Position numbers and translations under genes: made by a program. This document shows positions 44,301 through 55,692 of a DNA stretch of 64,000 nucleotides, one piece after another. This DNA comes from Streptomyces sp. NRRL S-1022 (GTDB lineage Bacteria; Actinomycetota; Actinomycetes; Streptomycetales; Streptomycetaceae), in contig NZ_JOIU01000002.1 in assembly GCF_000720135.1 (NCBI RefSeq), positions 62,001-126,000 on the forward strand, given 5' to 3'. The notes beneath the pieces were generated by a model that saw only the letters and a list, made by a program, of their open reading frames with translations, ran no database searches and had not been told where the DNA came from. Every line of letters begins with the position of its first letter. Position 1 is the first letter of the stretch.

Positions 44301-45266
44301 ATGTCGACGACCACCACGCGCGGTGTCGCGAGTCCCGCCCCGGCCGAGGCCGCCGGGGCCCGGCCGCGGCGGAGGCTGCGGGGCAGCCGCACCTTCAACT
44401 TCTGGCTCTTCACCAGCCCGTTCCTGATCGGGCTGATCGTCTTCGTCTACGTACCGATCGGCTGGAGCCTCTACCTCAGCTTCTTCGAGGCCCGCTTCAC
44501 GGTCACGCCCAGCGAATTCGTCGGCCTGGGCAACTACCGGGAGGTCCTCTCCGACAGCGGGTTCATGGGCTCGCTCGGCACCTTCACCGTCTTCGCCGCC
44601 TTCATCGTGCCCACCACCTGGGCAGTCTCCCTGGGCCTCGCCCTGCTCGTGAACCGGCTGCGCTTCATGCGGGCGTTCTACCGGTCGGTGTTCTTCCTGC
44701 CGACCGCGTGCAGCTATGTCGCCGCCTCCCTCATCTGGAAGATGTCCCTCTTCAACGGGGTGCGCTTCGGCCTGGCCAACACGGTGCTCGGCCTGTTCGG
44801 CGTCGACAACACGGCCTGGCTCGCCGACCCCGACCCGCCCTGGTACTGGCTGGTCATCATCACCGCCCGCCTGTGGCTGCAGTCCGGCTTCTACATGATC
44901 CTGTTCCTGGCCGCGCTGCAGAACATCCCGCAGGAGCTGTACGAGGCCGCCTCCATCGACGGTGCCAAGCGCGGCTGGCAGACCTTCCGCCACATCACGC
45001 TGCCGCAGCTGCGGGCCACCTCCACGGCCGTGATCCTGCTGCTGCTCGTGGCGGCCTACCAGGCCTTCGACGAGTTCTTCAACCTGCTGTCCAAGACGAC
45101 CTGGGGCCGGCCGCCGCTGGTCGAGCTCTACTACACCGCCCTCGGCCAGGACCAGAACTACGGCAAGGGCAGCGCCGGAGCCGTGGTGCTGACCGTGCTG
45201 ATCTGCGTCGTCACCCTGTTCCAGGGGAAGATCATGGGCTTCGGACGGGGTGAGGAGTCCGAGTGA
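44301..45266 (+). CDS. ABC sugar permease, MalF-like subunit
   Basis: 321 residues, six membrane helices. The cytoplasmic loop EAASIDGAKRGWQTFRHITL is the EAA motif that contacts the ATPase. The N-terminal arm RRRLRGSRTFNFWLFTSPFL is typical of the first CUT1 permease. The gene starts 20 bp after the binding-protein gene and its stop overlaps the next start by 4 nt (GTGA), so the proteins are made together. Confidence 0.92.
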   Translation: MSTTTTRGVASPAPAEAAGARPRRRLRGSRTFNFWLFTSPFLIGLIVFVYVPIGWSLYLSFFEARFTVTPSEFVGLGNYREVLSDSGFMGSLGTFTVFAAFIVPTTWAVSLGLALLVNRLRFMRAFYRSVFFLPTACSYVAASLIWKMSLFNGVRFGLANTVLGLFGVDNTAWLADPDPPWYWLVIITARLWLQSGFYMILFLAALQNIPQELYEAASIDGAKRGWQTFRHITLPQLRATSTAVILLLLVAAYQAFDEFFNLLSKTTWGRPPLVELYYTALGQDQNYGKGSAGAVVLTVLICVVTLFQGKIMGFGRGEESE

Positions 45267-46129
45267 CCACGACCGCACCGGAGTCCCCCGAGCGCGCGCG
45301 GCGCGGCGGGGTGATGAGCTCCACCGGCCTGTACATCGCCACCAGTGTCGCCGCGCTGCTCTTCCTCGTCCCGTTCTACCTGCTGATCCGCAACGCCCTG
45401 TCCACCGACCCGGAGATCACCGGCGAGAACTGGAAGTTCTTCCCGGCCCGCATCCAGTGGAGCAACATCACCGAACCGTTCGACGATCCGACGGTCGACT
45501 TCGGCCAGTCGATGTGGAACTCGCTGGTCGTCGGCATCCTGCATACAGTCGGCACGCTGTTCGTCTGCTCGCTGGCCGGATACGCCCTCGCCCGCATCCC
45601 CTACCGGCACTCCGACAAGATCTTCTACGGCGTGCTGGTGACCCTGATGGTGCCGGCCGCGGTCACCTTCGTCCCCAGCTTCGTGCTGGTGTCGTCCCTC
45701 GGCTGGGTGGACAGCTACCGGGGTCTGATCGTTCCGGGGCTCTTCAGCGGTTTCACCTGCTTCCTGTTCCGGCAGTACTTCCTCGGGTTCCCGAAGGAAC
45801 TGGAGGAGGCGGCGCGCGTGGACGGGCTCGGCTACTGGGGCGCGTACTGGCGCGTCGTGGTGCCGAACTCGCTGAACTTCTTCGCGGCGATCGCCACGAT
45901 CACCTTCATCAACGGCTGGAACGCCTTCCTGTGGCCGCTGGTCATCGGCCAGGACCCCAGCGCCTGGACCGTCCAGGTCGCCCTGTCGTCGTACATGACC
46001 AACCAGACCGTCAACTACCACCTGATCTTCATGGCGACCGCCATCTCGATCCTGCCCCTGCTGTTCGTGTTCCTCTTCCTCCAGCGCTGGCTGGTGCAGG
46101 GGATCGCGCAGACCGGCATCAAGGGCTGA
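45263..46129 (+). CDS. ABC sugar permease, MalG-like subunit
   Basis: 288 residues, six membrane helices. The EAA loop reads EAARVDGLGYWGAYWRVVVP. GTG start overlapping the preceding stop. With the MalF-like subunit it forms the membrane pore of the importer. The beta-galactosidase gene begins 13 bp after its stop, which links the transporter to galactosides. Confidence 0.92.
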   Translation: MTTTAPESPERARRGGVMSSTGLYIATSVAALLFLVPFYLLIRNALSTDPEITGENWKFFPARIQWSNITEPFDDPTVDFGQSMWNSLVVGILHTVGTLFVCSLAGYALARIPYRHSDKIFYGVLVTLMVPAAVTFVPSFVLVSSLGWVDSYRGLIVPGLFSGFTCFLFRQYFLGFPKELEEAARVDGLGYWGAYWRVVVPNSLNFFAAIATITFINGWNAFLWPLVIGQDPSAWTVQVALSSYMTNQTVNYHLIFMATAISILPLLFVFLFLQRWLVQGIAQTGIKG

Positions 46130-49021
<2,892 letters not shown>

Positions 49022-49103
49022 CCGGCACGGCTCCGACGGCGGCCGCGGCCGGCCCTCCTCCGGGCCGGCCGCGGCCGCGGCGGGCCCGGGCTCCCAGTGT
49101 TCA

Positions 49104-49117
49104 TGCAAGCGTTTTCC
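49104..49117. promoter_or_regulatory. LacI-type operator candidate upstream of the EEP gene
   Basis: TGCAAGCGTTTTCC fits the NGGAAANCGNTTNC-type LacI/GalR palindrome on the reverse strand (GGAAAACGCTTGCA). It lies about 36 bp before the assumed start of the secreted phosphodiesterase-like gene. Confidence 0.45.
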
Positions 49118-49152
49118 CCACCACCTTCTCAACCCGCCACATTGACGTGAAC

Positions 49153-50487
49153 ATGGTCAACATGCGACCCATGGGACGACTCCTCGGCGCTCTCGGCGCC
49201 GGACTGCTGACCGTGTCGGGGCTCACCGCCTCCACCGGTACCGCGCACGCCGCCGGTTCAGGCAGCTTCAGTGTCTTGACCTACAACGTGGCCGGGCTGC
49301 CGGAGGGCCTCAGCTCCAGCCACCCGGCCACCAACACCCCGCTGATCTCACCGCGGCTGGCAGGCTACGACATCGTCAACGTCCAAGAGGACTTCAACTA
49401 CCACGCGGCGCTCTACGCGGGCGACCACCACCCCCACCGCACCGCGACCAGCGGCGGCGCGGGCATCGGCGACGGCCTCAACACCCTGTCGGAATTCCCC
49501 TTCGAGGACTTCGAGCGGGTGAAGTGGAAGGCCTGCACCGGCACCAACTGCCTGACCCCCAAGGGCTTCACCCTGGCCCGGATGCGGCTCGCCGAAGGCG
49601 TCTACGTCGACCTGTACAACCTGCACCCCAACGCCGACGACACCGACGACGCCCTGGCCGCGCGCCGCGCCGACATCGCGCAGCTGTCGGAGTTCATCCA
49701 GGCCAACTCGGCGGGCAACGCGGTGATCGTGATGGGCGACACCAACACCCGCTACACCCGCGCCGGCGACAACATCCGTACCCTCGTCGACGACAACGGC
49801 CTCACCGACGCCTGGGTGCGGCTGGCCAAGGGCGGTACGCCTCCCGCCCAGGGCGCCGATCCGCTGCTGTGCCCGGCGTCCGCGCCGCCCGACGACTGCG
49901 AGGTGGTCGACAAGGTCCTCTACCGCGGCAGCGGCCTGGTCACCCTGACCGCGACCCGCTACCACGACGCGTGGGCAGGGTTCCTGGACGCGGCCGGCGG
50001 CAACCTCTCCGACCACTTCCCGCACACCGTCGACTTCTCCTACACCCTGGCCCCGAAGCTCCGGGCGAGCGACTTCTTCGGCGGCCCGCACGGCACTGCC
50101 TTCAACGACGCCGACGACCTGCCGGCCACGCCCGCCCCGCGCACCCTCACCCTGCGCGGCGGCACCCGTCTCGACGCCGTGTCCCTCACCCACGACGGCG
50201 GTGCGGTCCTCGGGCACGGCGGCACGGGCGGTACGGCCGCCTCCCTCACCCTGGCGGCCGGCGAACACCTGACGTCGGTGAGGCTCACCGAGGGCCAGAA
50301 GGACGGTCGTACCCGGATCTTCTCGGCCGCCTTCGCCACCGACCGGGGCCGCACACTCGCGGCGGGCACGGCGACCGGTGACGGCACCACGTTCACCGCG
50401 CCCGCCGGCTGGCAGGTCGTCGGCTTCACCGGCCGCGCGGGGACCGGGATCGACAAGCTGGGGGTGCTGTACGCGCCGATCGGCTGA
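49153..50487 (+). CDS. Secreted endonuclease/exonuclease/phosphatase-fold protein with jacalin-like C-terminus
   Basis: 444 residues. Signal peptide (LLGALGAGLLTVSGLTASTG, cleavage after AHA). The EEP active site is complete: LTYNVAGLP, NVQED, MGDTNTRY and the final SDHFPH. The last 140 residues (TLRGGTRLDAVSLTHDGGAV, RIFSAAFATD, VVGFTGRAGTGIDKLGVLYA) look like a jacalin beta-prism lectin. It may be a secreted sphingomyelinase-like phosphodiesterase or nuclease that docks on sugars. Starts at 49147, 49153, 49162 and 49171 are all possible; none has a clear ribosome site. Confidence 0.82.
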   Translation: MVNMRPMGRLLGALGAGLLTVSGLTASTGTAHAAGSGSFSVLTYNVAGLPEGLSSSHPATNTPLISPRLAGYDIVNVQEDFNYHAALYAGDHHPHRTATSGGAGIGDGLNTLSEFPFEDFERVKWKACTGTNCLTPKGFTLARMRLAEGVYVDLYNLHPNADDTDDALAARRADIAQLSEFIQANSAGNAVIVMGDTNTRYTRAGDNIRTLVDDNGLTDAWVRLAKGGTPPAQGADPLLCPASAPPDDCEVVDKVLYRGSGLVTLTATRYHDAWAGFLDAAGGNLSDHFPHTVDFSYTLAPKLRASDFFGGPHGTAFNDADDLPATPAPRTLTLRGGTRLDAVSLTHDGGAVLGHGGTGGTAASLTLAAGEHLTSVRLTEGQKDGRTRIFSAAFATDRGRTLAAGTATGDGTTFTAPAGWQVVGFTGRAGTGIDKLGVLYAPIG

Positions 50488-50504
50488 TCACCGCCCCCAC
50501 CCTA

Positions 50505-50519
50505 CCTAGATGCTCTAGG
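50505..50519. promoter_or_regulatory. Operator palindrome CCTAGA-TGC-TCTAGG before the TetR gene
   Basis: A perfect inverted repeat with 6-bp arms and a 3-bp centre, 33 bp upstream of the TetR-family start. A second CCTAGG palindrome sits at 50526-50531. Likely the autoregulatory site of the TetR protein. Confidence 0.65.
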
Positions 50520-50551
50520 CTGCAACCTAGGCATCCAAGGGAGGTGGGCAG

Positions 50552-51136
50552 GTGGCCCGGGCGGGACTGAGCGCGCAGCGGGTGGTGGAGGCCGCCGCGG
50601 AGCTGGCGGACGAGGTCGGGTTCGACCAGGTCGGCATCTCCGCGCTGGCCCGCCGCTTCGGCGTCAGGGACGCGAGCCTGTACTCGCACGTGCGCAACCT
50701 CCAGGACCTGCGCACCCGGCTGGCGCTGTACGCGGGCGGCGAGCTGATCGAGCACATCGCGGCGGCCGTGGCCGGCCGGGCCGGCAAGGAGGCGCTGACG
50801 GCGTTCGCCGGCGCCTACCGCGAGTACGCCCTGCGCCACCCCGGCCGGTACGCGGCCACCCAGATCCGCATCGACCAGGCCCTGATCGCCGACTCCCCCG
50901 CGCTGCGCCGCACCGCGCAGATCACCTACGGCATGCTGCGCGCGTACGGCCTGGAGGAACCGGACCTGACGGACGCGGTACGCCTGCTGCGCAGCACCTT
51001 CCACGGCTACTGCGTCCTGGAGAGCGCGGGCGGCTTCGGCGCGGACCGGGACGTGACGGCCTCCTGGGACAAGGCGGTCGACGCACTGCACCTCGCCCTC
51101 GAACACTGGCCCCGGGAGACGGAGAACGATGACTGA
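50552..51136 (+). CDS. TetR-family regulator (WHG/TetR_C_33 type)
   Basis: 194 residues from a GTG start with GGGAGGTGGG about 5 nt upstream. The helix-turn-helix is ISALARRFGVRDASLYSHVR near residues 30-50. The C-terminal part (REYALRHPGRYAATQ, LRSTFHGYCVLESAGGFG) is the WHG-type ligand domain. It overlaps the hydrolase gene by 8 nt, so the pair is likely one self-repressed unit in which the hydrolase substrate could be the inducer. Confidence 0.9.
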   Translation: MARAGLSAQRVVEAAAELADEVGFDQVGISALARRFGVRDASLYSHVRNLQDLRTRLALYAGGELIEHIAAAVAGRAGKEALTAFAGAYREYALRHPGRYAATQIRIDQALIADSPALRRTAQITYGMLRAYGLEEPDLTDAVRLLRSTFHGYCVLESAGGFGADRDVTASWDKAVDALHLALEHWPRETENDD

Positions 51137-51845
51137 CACGCCGTACCACGACATCACGGGCCGCGGTCCCGTCCTGCTGCTGGTGCCGGGCGGGGCCGGG
51201 CATCCGATGGGTCTCGGGCCGCTCACCGAGCGGCTGGCCGGCCGCTTCACCGTGGTGACGTACGACCCGCTGGGCCTCGCCCACGGCCGGCTCGGCCGGC
51301 CGGTCGCCGAGCAGCGGGTCGCGGACTGGAGCGAGGGCGCGGCGCGCCTGCTGGAGGAGGTGCTGCCGGCGGGCGAGCCGGCGTACGTGTGCGGCACCAG
51401 CTCCGGTGGTATCGCCGTCCTGGACCTGCTGGCCCGCCATCCCGGCCGGCTGGCGCACGTGGTCGCGCACGAGCCGCCGTGCGTGACGGTCCTGCCGGAC
51501 GGGGCGGACCGGCGGGCGGAGCTGATCGAGCAGCTGGACGGGCCCGGACGGCCGCCCGCCGAGGGCGAGTCGGCGTCCCCGATGGGGGTGTTCCTGGCCC
51601 GGGTGCTGCGCCCGTTCAGCGCGTACGCGCCCACCGCGCCCCTGCCCGCGGGGCGGCTCACGATCGCGGCCGGGGCCGGCTCGCGCGGGCAGGTGCTGCA
51701 CCGTACGGCCGAGTTCCTGGCCGGGCGGCTCGGGTGTGCCTTCGCCGAGTTCCCGGGCGGGCACCTCGGCACCCTGGATCATCCCGTGGAGTTCGCCGAC
51801 GCGCTCACCGAGACGCTGCGTTCCAGCGCGCGGACGTCGGCGTAG
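51129..51845 (+). CDS. Alpha/beta hydrolase
   Basis: 238 residues. GTSSGGIAVLDLLARHP carries the nucleophile elbow (G-T-S-S-G-G) and GGHLGTLDHPVEFADAL supplies the catalytic His. PGGAGHPMG near the start is the oxyanion region. Substrate unknown. The start overlaps the TetR stop. The 3' end overlaps the converging isocitrate-lyase-like gene by 67 bp, both reading through real coding sequence. Confidence 0.88.
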   Translation: MTDTPYHDITGRGPVLLLVPGGAGHPMGLGPLTERLAGRFTVVTYDPLGLAHGRLGRPVAEQRVADWSEGAARLLEEVLPAGEPAYVCGTSSGGIAVLDLLARHPGRLAHVVAHEPPCVTVLPDGADRRAELIEQLDGPGRPPAEGESASPMGVFLARVLRPFSAYAPTAPLPAGRLTIAAGAGSRGQVLHRTAEFLAGRLGCAFAEFPGGHLGTLDHPVEFADALTETLRSSARTSA

Positions 51846-52591
51846 GACGGGGTCGTACCGGCCGGGGCGCGTCCGGCCGCGATGTCGGCCATGGCGTCCA
51901 GGGCCGCGCCGAGCGCCCGCCGGTACAGCAGCGAACCCAGGCTGATCCGGCGCACCCCGAGGCCGGCGAGGTGGCCCACCGTGGGTCCGGTGGGCGTGTA
52001 CAGCACGTTGAGCGGGACGGCGGTGTGCCGGACGAGGGTGGCGATGCGCAGGGGGTCGGTCAGGCCCGGGACGAACACCCCGTCGGCGCCCGCCTCCTGG
52101 TAGGCCTCGAGCCGGCGCAGCGTCTCCTTCTCGTCGCCGTCGCCCGACCAGTACGTGTCCGTACGGGCGTTGACGAACAGCCCCGGTGCGGCCGCCTTCA
52201 CCGCGGCGATCTTCGCCGCGTGCCGGCCGGCCGGCGCCAGGCCGTCCTCCAGGTTGATGCCGACGGCCCCGGCGGCCCACAACTCCCGTGCCAAGCCGGC
52301 GACTTCGTCTGGGTCGTCACTGAAGCCGTCCTCGGCGTCGACGGAGAGGAAGTACGGCTCGGAGCCGAGGGTGAGGGCGAGGCGGACGGTGTGCTCACGG
52401 GTCGCCGCCTCCCCGTCGGGCAGGCCGACGGCCGCCGCGACCGCCAGGCTCGTCGTGGCGACCGCCCGGAAACCCCGGGCGGCGAGGGCGGCGGCCGAGG
52501 CGTGGTCCCAGGCGTTGGGCAGCAGCAGCGGCTCGCCGGGACGATGATGGAGGCCGGCGAAGGAGGGGGCGGAGGCAGGCTCTGCGGTCAT
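51779..52591 (-). CDS. Isocitrate lyase / PEP mutase superfamily protein
   Basis: 270 residues. PNAWDHASAAALAARGFRAV, SVDAEDGFSDDPDEVA, GINLEDG and VNARTDTYW are the characteristic barrel strands with the Mg-binding Asp/Glu. The lyase loop KKCG is absent, so it is the mutase/lyase-like subgroup (for example 2,3-dimethylmalate or oxaloacetate type). The C-terminus overlaps the alpha/beta hydrolase gene by 67 bp on the other strand. Its physiological substrate is unknown. Confidence 0.88.
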   Translation of the reverse strand: MTAEPASAPSFAGLHHRPGEPLLLPNAWDHASAAALAARGFRAVATTSLAVAAAVGLPDGEAATREHTVRLALTLGSEPYFLSVDAEDGFSDDPDEVAGLARELWAAGAVGINLEDGLAPAGRHAAKIAAVKAAAPGLFVNARTDTYWSGDGDEKETLRRLEAYQEAGADGVFVPGLTDPLRIATLVRHTAVPLNVLYTPTGPTVGHLAGLGVRRISLGSLLYRRALGAALDAMADIAAGRAPAGTTPSYADVRALERSVSVSASANSTG

Positions 52592-52662
52592 ACCGCCACG
52601 CTAGCCGCACGACGGTTCGGCGCCCCCCGAACCGTCCCCCGCCCGTCACCTCTCACCGGGTC

Positions 52663-54396
52663 TCACCGGGGTGCCACCGACCACGGGGCGCCCGCGGAGG
52701 GCCCGTCCGGCGCCGTGAAACGGAAGGCTGCGGTCGCACCCCCGGACCAGGTCACCCGCACCTCGTGCCCCGGCTCCGCACCGGTGTCCTCGCTCACCGC
52801 CACGGACACCAGCTCGGTCAGGGGCAGCGGGTCCGGTTCCCCGGTGATCCGGGCGAGCGCCACGAAGAGGGTGCCCGCAGCGTCCCCGGTCGTCCCGGTG
52901 AGCTCCGCCGACAGCCCGGCGGCGGGGACGAGTTCGGCCCGTACGCCGTCCCCGGCCGGCCAGCCCGTCACCCGCACCGCGGTCCCGGGCGCCGCGCCCG
53001 CCACCAGATGGGCCCGTACCTCCACGGCACCCCGGACCACCACCAGGCTGGTGACGGTGACCCCGGCGCGCACGGTGTGCCGGGACGCGGCCCACCCCTC
53101 CCCGGTGCCGAGCGGCTCGATCTCCGTACGGCGCGCATCGCCGCCGACGATCACGCTGTTGTCGTACGACGGCACGGGCGCGGTGGCGGTCGAGTAGGCG
53201 AGCCGGGTGTAGTGGGGGTCGTAGCGGACGTCCTCGCTGCCGTGGTTGTGCAGCCGGACCAGGCCGTCGCAACGGGTGTTCTGCAGCAGCCAGTTGGGGA
53301 CGGGCACGGGGTGCGCCTGGTCCGCGCGGTCGGCCGGGGCGGGTGCCTCCCGTGCCGTCCACACCTCGTGCCCGGGCGGCAGCAGCAGGCCGAGGAAGCC
53401 CTTGCTCGCCCAGTAGGGGGAGGCTGGGCCGGAGTACGTCTGGAGCAGGGACTCGTCGGGTCCGAGCCAGCCGAGCGGCAGCAGGCCCCGCTCGTCGACC
53501 GCGCCGCCGTCGAGGAAGTACCGCAGTGCGCCGGAGGCCAGGCGGCGGGTCTCGCCGGGGGGCAGGGGGGTGTGTCCGGTCAGGGCGCCGAGCCAGAGCG
53601 GGGCCGTCGTGGCGAAGCGGTAGGTGAGGGAGCGGCCCTGGCGCAGGGGGGCGCCGTCGGCGCCGAAGAGGCGGGCGTGGTCGGCGAGGTGGCGTGACAA
53701 CCGTCGACCGTATACAGAAAGCAGTTCACTGTCGTCTGCCAGCCATGCGTGGAGGACTGTGTACAGGTGCATGGCCCAGCCGTTGTAGTAGTCGAACTTC
53801 CGGCCGGCGCCGTCCGTGTACCAGCCGTCGCCGATGTACCAGTCCTCGACCCGCTCCAGCCCGCGGTCGATCGCCTTTCGTGCCGCATCCTCCTGGTGGC
53901 CGATCTCCGCGAGGAAACCGCCGACGGTGACCGGGAACAGTTCCCAGTTGCACGGCCAGGGTTCGGCGGTGAGCGCGTCCGCCAGCCACGCGGCGGTCCG
54001 CTGGCGCACCGCGTCGTCCAGGCGGTCCCACAGCAGCGGCCGGGTCAGCCGCAGGGCGAGCGCGATCGAGGCGGCCTCGACCAGCGGCTGGCCGCGGTCC
54101 GTGATCCGCGGCCAGACTCCGCCGGGGCCGGCCGCGAGACCCTCGGCGTACCGGCCGAGGGCGGTCTCGTCGCGGCGGAACGCGGCCAGCAGCAGGGTGC
54201 GGGCGTAGCCTTCGAGGCCGTCGGAGAGGTGGCCGGAGTGGCTCACGTGGTCGCCGGGCAGGTGGTAGAGGGCGCGGTCGGGGGTGGCGTACGGCGTGAC
54301 GGCGGCGAGCAGGGCGTCGGCGGCGGCTTCCCAGTGGGCCCGGGTGTAGCCGGTGTACGGGCTCGACGCGCGGTCGTCTGCGGGCAGTTCGATCAC
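52663..54396 (-). CDS. DUF2264 family protein (putative glycan-active, cytoplasmic)
   Basis: 577 residues from a GTG at 54396 with GAGGAAGGAC about 12 nt upstream. The DUF2264 block runs through the first 380 residues: YTGYTRAHWEAAADALLAAV, PCNWELFPVTVGGFLAEIGH, WYIGDGWYTDGAGRKFDYYN, ASPYWASKGFLGLLLP. The fold is an (alpha/alpha) barrel like that of unsaturated-glucuronyl hydrolases; a beta-sandwich completes the protein. It follows the acetylesterase gene by 65 bp on the same strand, which suggests a step in rhamnogalacturonan breakdown. Enzyme activity is not proven. Confidence 0.85.
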   Translation of the reverse strand: MIELPADDRASSPYTGYTRAHWEAAADALLAAVTPYATPDRALYHLPGDHVSHSGHLSDGLEGYARTLLLAAFRRDETALGRYAEGLAAGPGGVWPRITDRGQPLVEAASIALALRLTRPLLWDRLDDAVRQRTAAWLADALTAEPWPCNWELFPVTVGGFLAEIGHQEDAARKAIDRGLERVEDWYIGDGWYTDGAGRKFDYYNGWAMHLYTVLHAWLADDSELLSVYGRRLSRHLADHARLFGADGAPLRQGRSLTYRFATTAPLWLGALTGHTPLPPGETRRLASGALRYFLDGGAVDERGLLPLGWLGPDESLLQTYSGPASPYWASKGFLGLLLPPGHEVWTAREAPAPADRADQAHPVPVPNWLLQNTRCDGLVRLHNHGSEDVRYDPHYTRLAYSTATAPVPSYDNSVIVGGDARRTEIEPLGTGEGWAASRHTVRAGVTVTSLVVVRGAVEVRAHLVAGAAPGTAVRVTGWPAGDGVRAELVPAAGLSAELTGTTGDAAGTLFVALARITGEPDPLPLTELVSVAVSEDTGAEPGHEVRVTWSGGATAAFRFTAPDGPSAGAPWSVAPR

Positions 54397-54461
54397 GGCG
54401 GTGGCTGTCCTTCCTCGCGGGACGCGGGGCGCCCCGGTTCGGGTCGGGGCGCCCCGGGAGT

Positions 54462-55502
54462 TCATCCCACCCGTACCGTGCCCTCGGGCACCAGATGCCG
54501 GGCGAGCAGTTCGTCGCGGACCAGGCCCGCGTAGAGGGTGGCGCCGTGGACGGAGGTGTGGGTGTTGTCGCGCTTCTCGCTGGAGAGGTAGACCGGCTTG
54601 GAGCCTTCCACGCCGAGGGACTCCACCAGCGCCTTGGTCTTCGCGGTGAGGTCGATCAGCGGGACGTGCCCGGCGGCGGCGACGGAGCGGATGACGGCGG
54701 GGTGGTCGACTCCGAGGCCGTTGACGAGGAGGGCCGTGTCGTTGTCGAGGGTGCCGTCGGCGTTGAACCACCGGCGGACGACCGGGGTGACGAGCACCGG
54801 CCGGCCGCCCTGGGCCCGGATGCCCGCCACCAGTGTCTCCAGGTTGGCGCGGTAGGTCGCCTCGTCGGTGGTCTTGTCGTTGTGGGCGAGCTGGACGAGG
54901 ACCAGGTCGCCGGGCCGGATCCGGGGCTGCACGGTGTCCCAGAGCCGCGGGTTCTGGAGATAGGTGACCGTACTCTCGCCGGAGTCGGCGTAGTTGGCGA
55001 CGGACAGGCCCTTGCGCAGGTACTGCGGGAGTTGCTGGCCCCAGCCGGAGTAGGGGTCGGCGGGCTGGTCGCAGACGGTGGAGTCGCCGATGAGGATGAT
55101 CTGGCGGGCGTGGCGGGCCGGGGCGACCCTGATGCCGGCGAGGGCGGGTGCGGAGCCGCCGAGTGCCAGGTCCAGGCCGGGCGTTCCGTCGGGGCCGGTG
55201 GGTTCGCCCTCGGGGGTGCGGACGTCGACGGTGAAGCTGCGGCTGACGTGCTCGCCGGCCGCCACGGCGGTCTCCGGCAGGAGCGAGCGGCGGGTCTCGC
55301 CGGTGATGCGGGTGCTGGACGCCGTGGCGCCGCCGACCCGGACGGTCACGTCGTAGGTGCCGGGCGGGACGTCGAAGTGGCAGACGGTGGCGGTGCAGTT
55401 CTCGATGCCGGGCGGCCGGCCCGGGTGGGCCTGGGCGGGGGCCGCCGTCAGTACGGCGCCCAGGGCGGCCGGTATCGCCAGGGCGGCTGTGAAACGTCTC
55501 AT
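54462..55502 (-). CDS. Secreted rhamnogalacturonan acetylesterase (CE12-type GDSL)
   Basis: 346 residues with signal peptide (FTAALAIPAALGAVLTAAPA, cleavage AQA). A beta-sandwich of about 110 residues (FDVPPGTYDVTVRVGG) precedes the SGNH domain: IILIGDSTVCDQ (Ser), YADSGEST, LVQLAHNDKTTDEATYRANL and DNTHTSVHGA (Asp-His). This layout is the rhamnogalacturonan acetylesterase group. It would remove acetyl groups from galacturonate residues so that the lyase can act. Divergent from the PL4 gene across 190 bp that contain two LacI-type sites. Confidence 0.9.
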   Translation of the reverse strand: MRRFTAALAIPAALGAVLTAAPAQAHPGRPPGIENCTATVCHFDVPPGTYDVTVRVGGATASSTRITGETRRSLLPETAVAAGEHVSRSFTVDVRTPEGEPTGPDGTPGLDLALGGSAPALAGIRVAPARHARQIILIGDSTVCDQPADPYSGWGQQLPQYLRKGLSVANYADSGESTVTYLQNPRLWDTVQPRIRPGDLVLVQLAHNDKTTDEATYRANLETLVAGIRAQGGRPVLVTPVVRRWFNADGTLDNDTALLVNGLGVDHPAVIRSVAAAGHVPLIDLTAKTKALVESLGVEGSKPVYLSSEKRDNTHTSVHGATLYAGLVRDELLARHLVPEGTVRVG

Positions 55503-55554
55503 GAGCGGCTCCTCCGTCGGTCGAACCTGGGCCGACCCGAGACCGTACCGCTCT

Positions 55555-55624
55555 GGACAAGCGCTTTCTAGCCCTTGGTGCGACTTCTCATCGTCACCGA
55601 GTCATGAGCAGTGAAAGCCCTTTC
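55555..55624. promoter_or_regulatory. Two LacI-type palindromes between the acetylesterase and lyase genes
   Basis: GGACAAGCGCTTTCT (55555-55569) has an AAGCGCTT core, and GAAAG-CC-CTTTC (55613-55624) is a 5-bp inverted repeat. Both fit the GGAAAGCGCTTTCC family of sugar-repressor operators. They sit in the divergent promoter region, so one repressor could control both directions. Confidence 0.5.
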
Positions 55625-55692
55625 GCAAAATCGATTCAACTGACACCCTGCCAGTCACCGCACACCCCGGACCTCCCGAAGGAGGCACCCCC

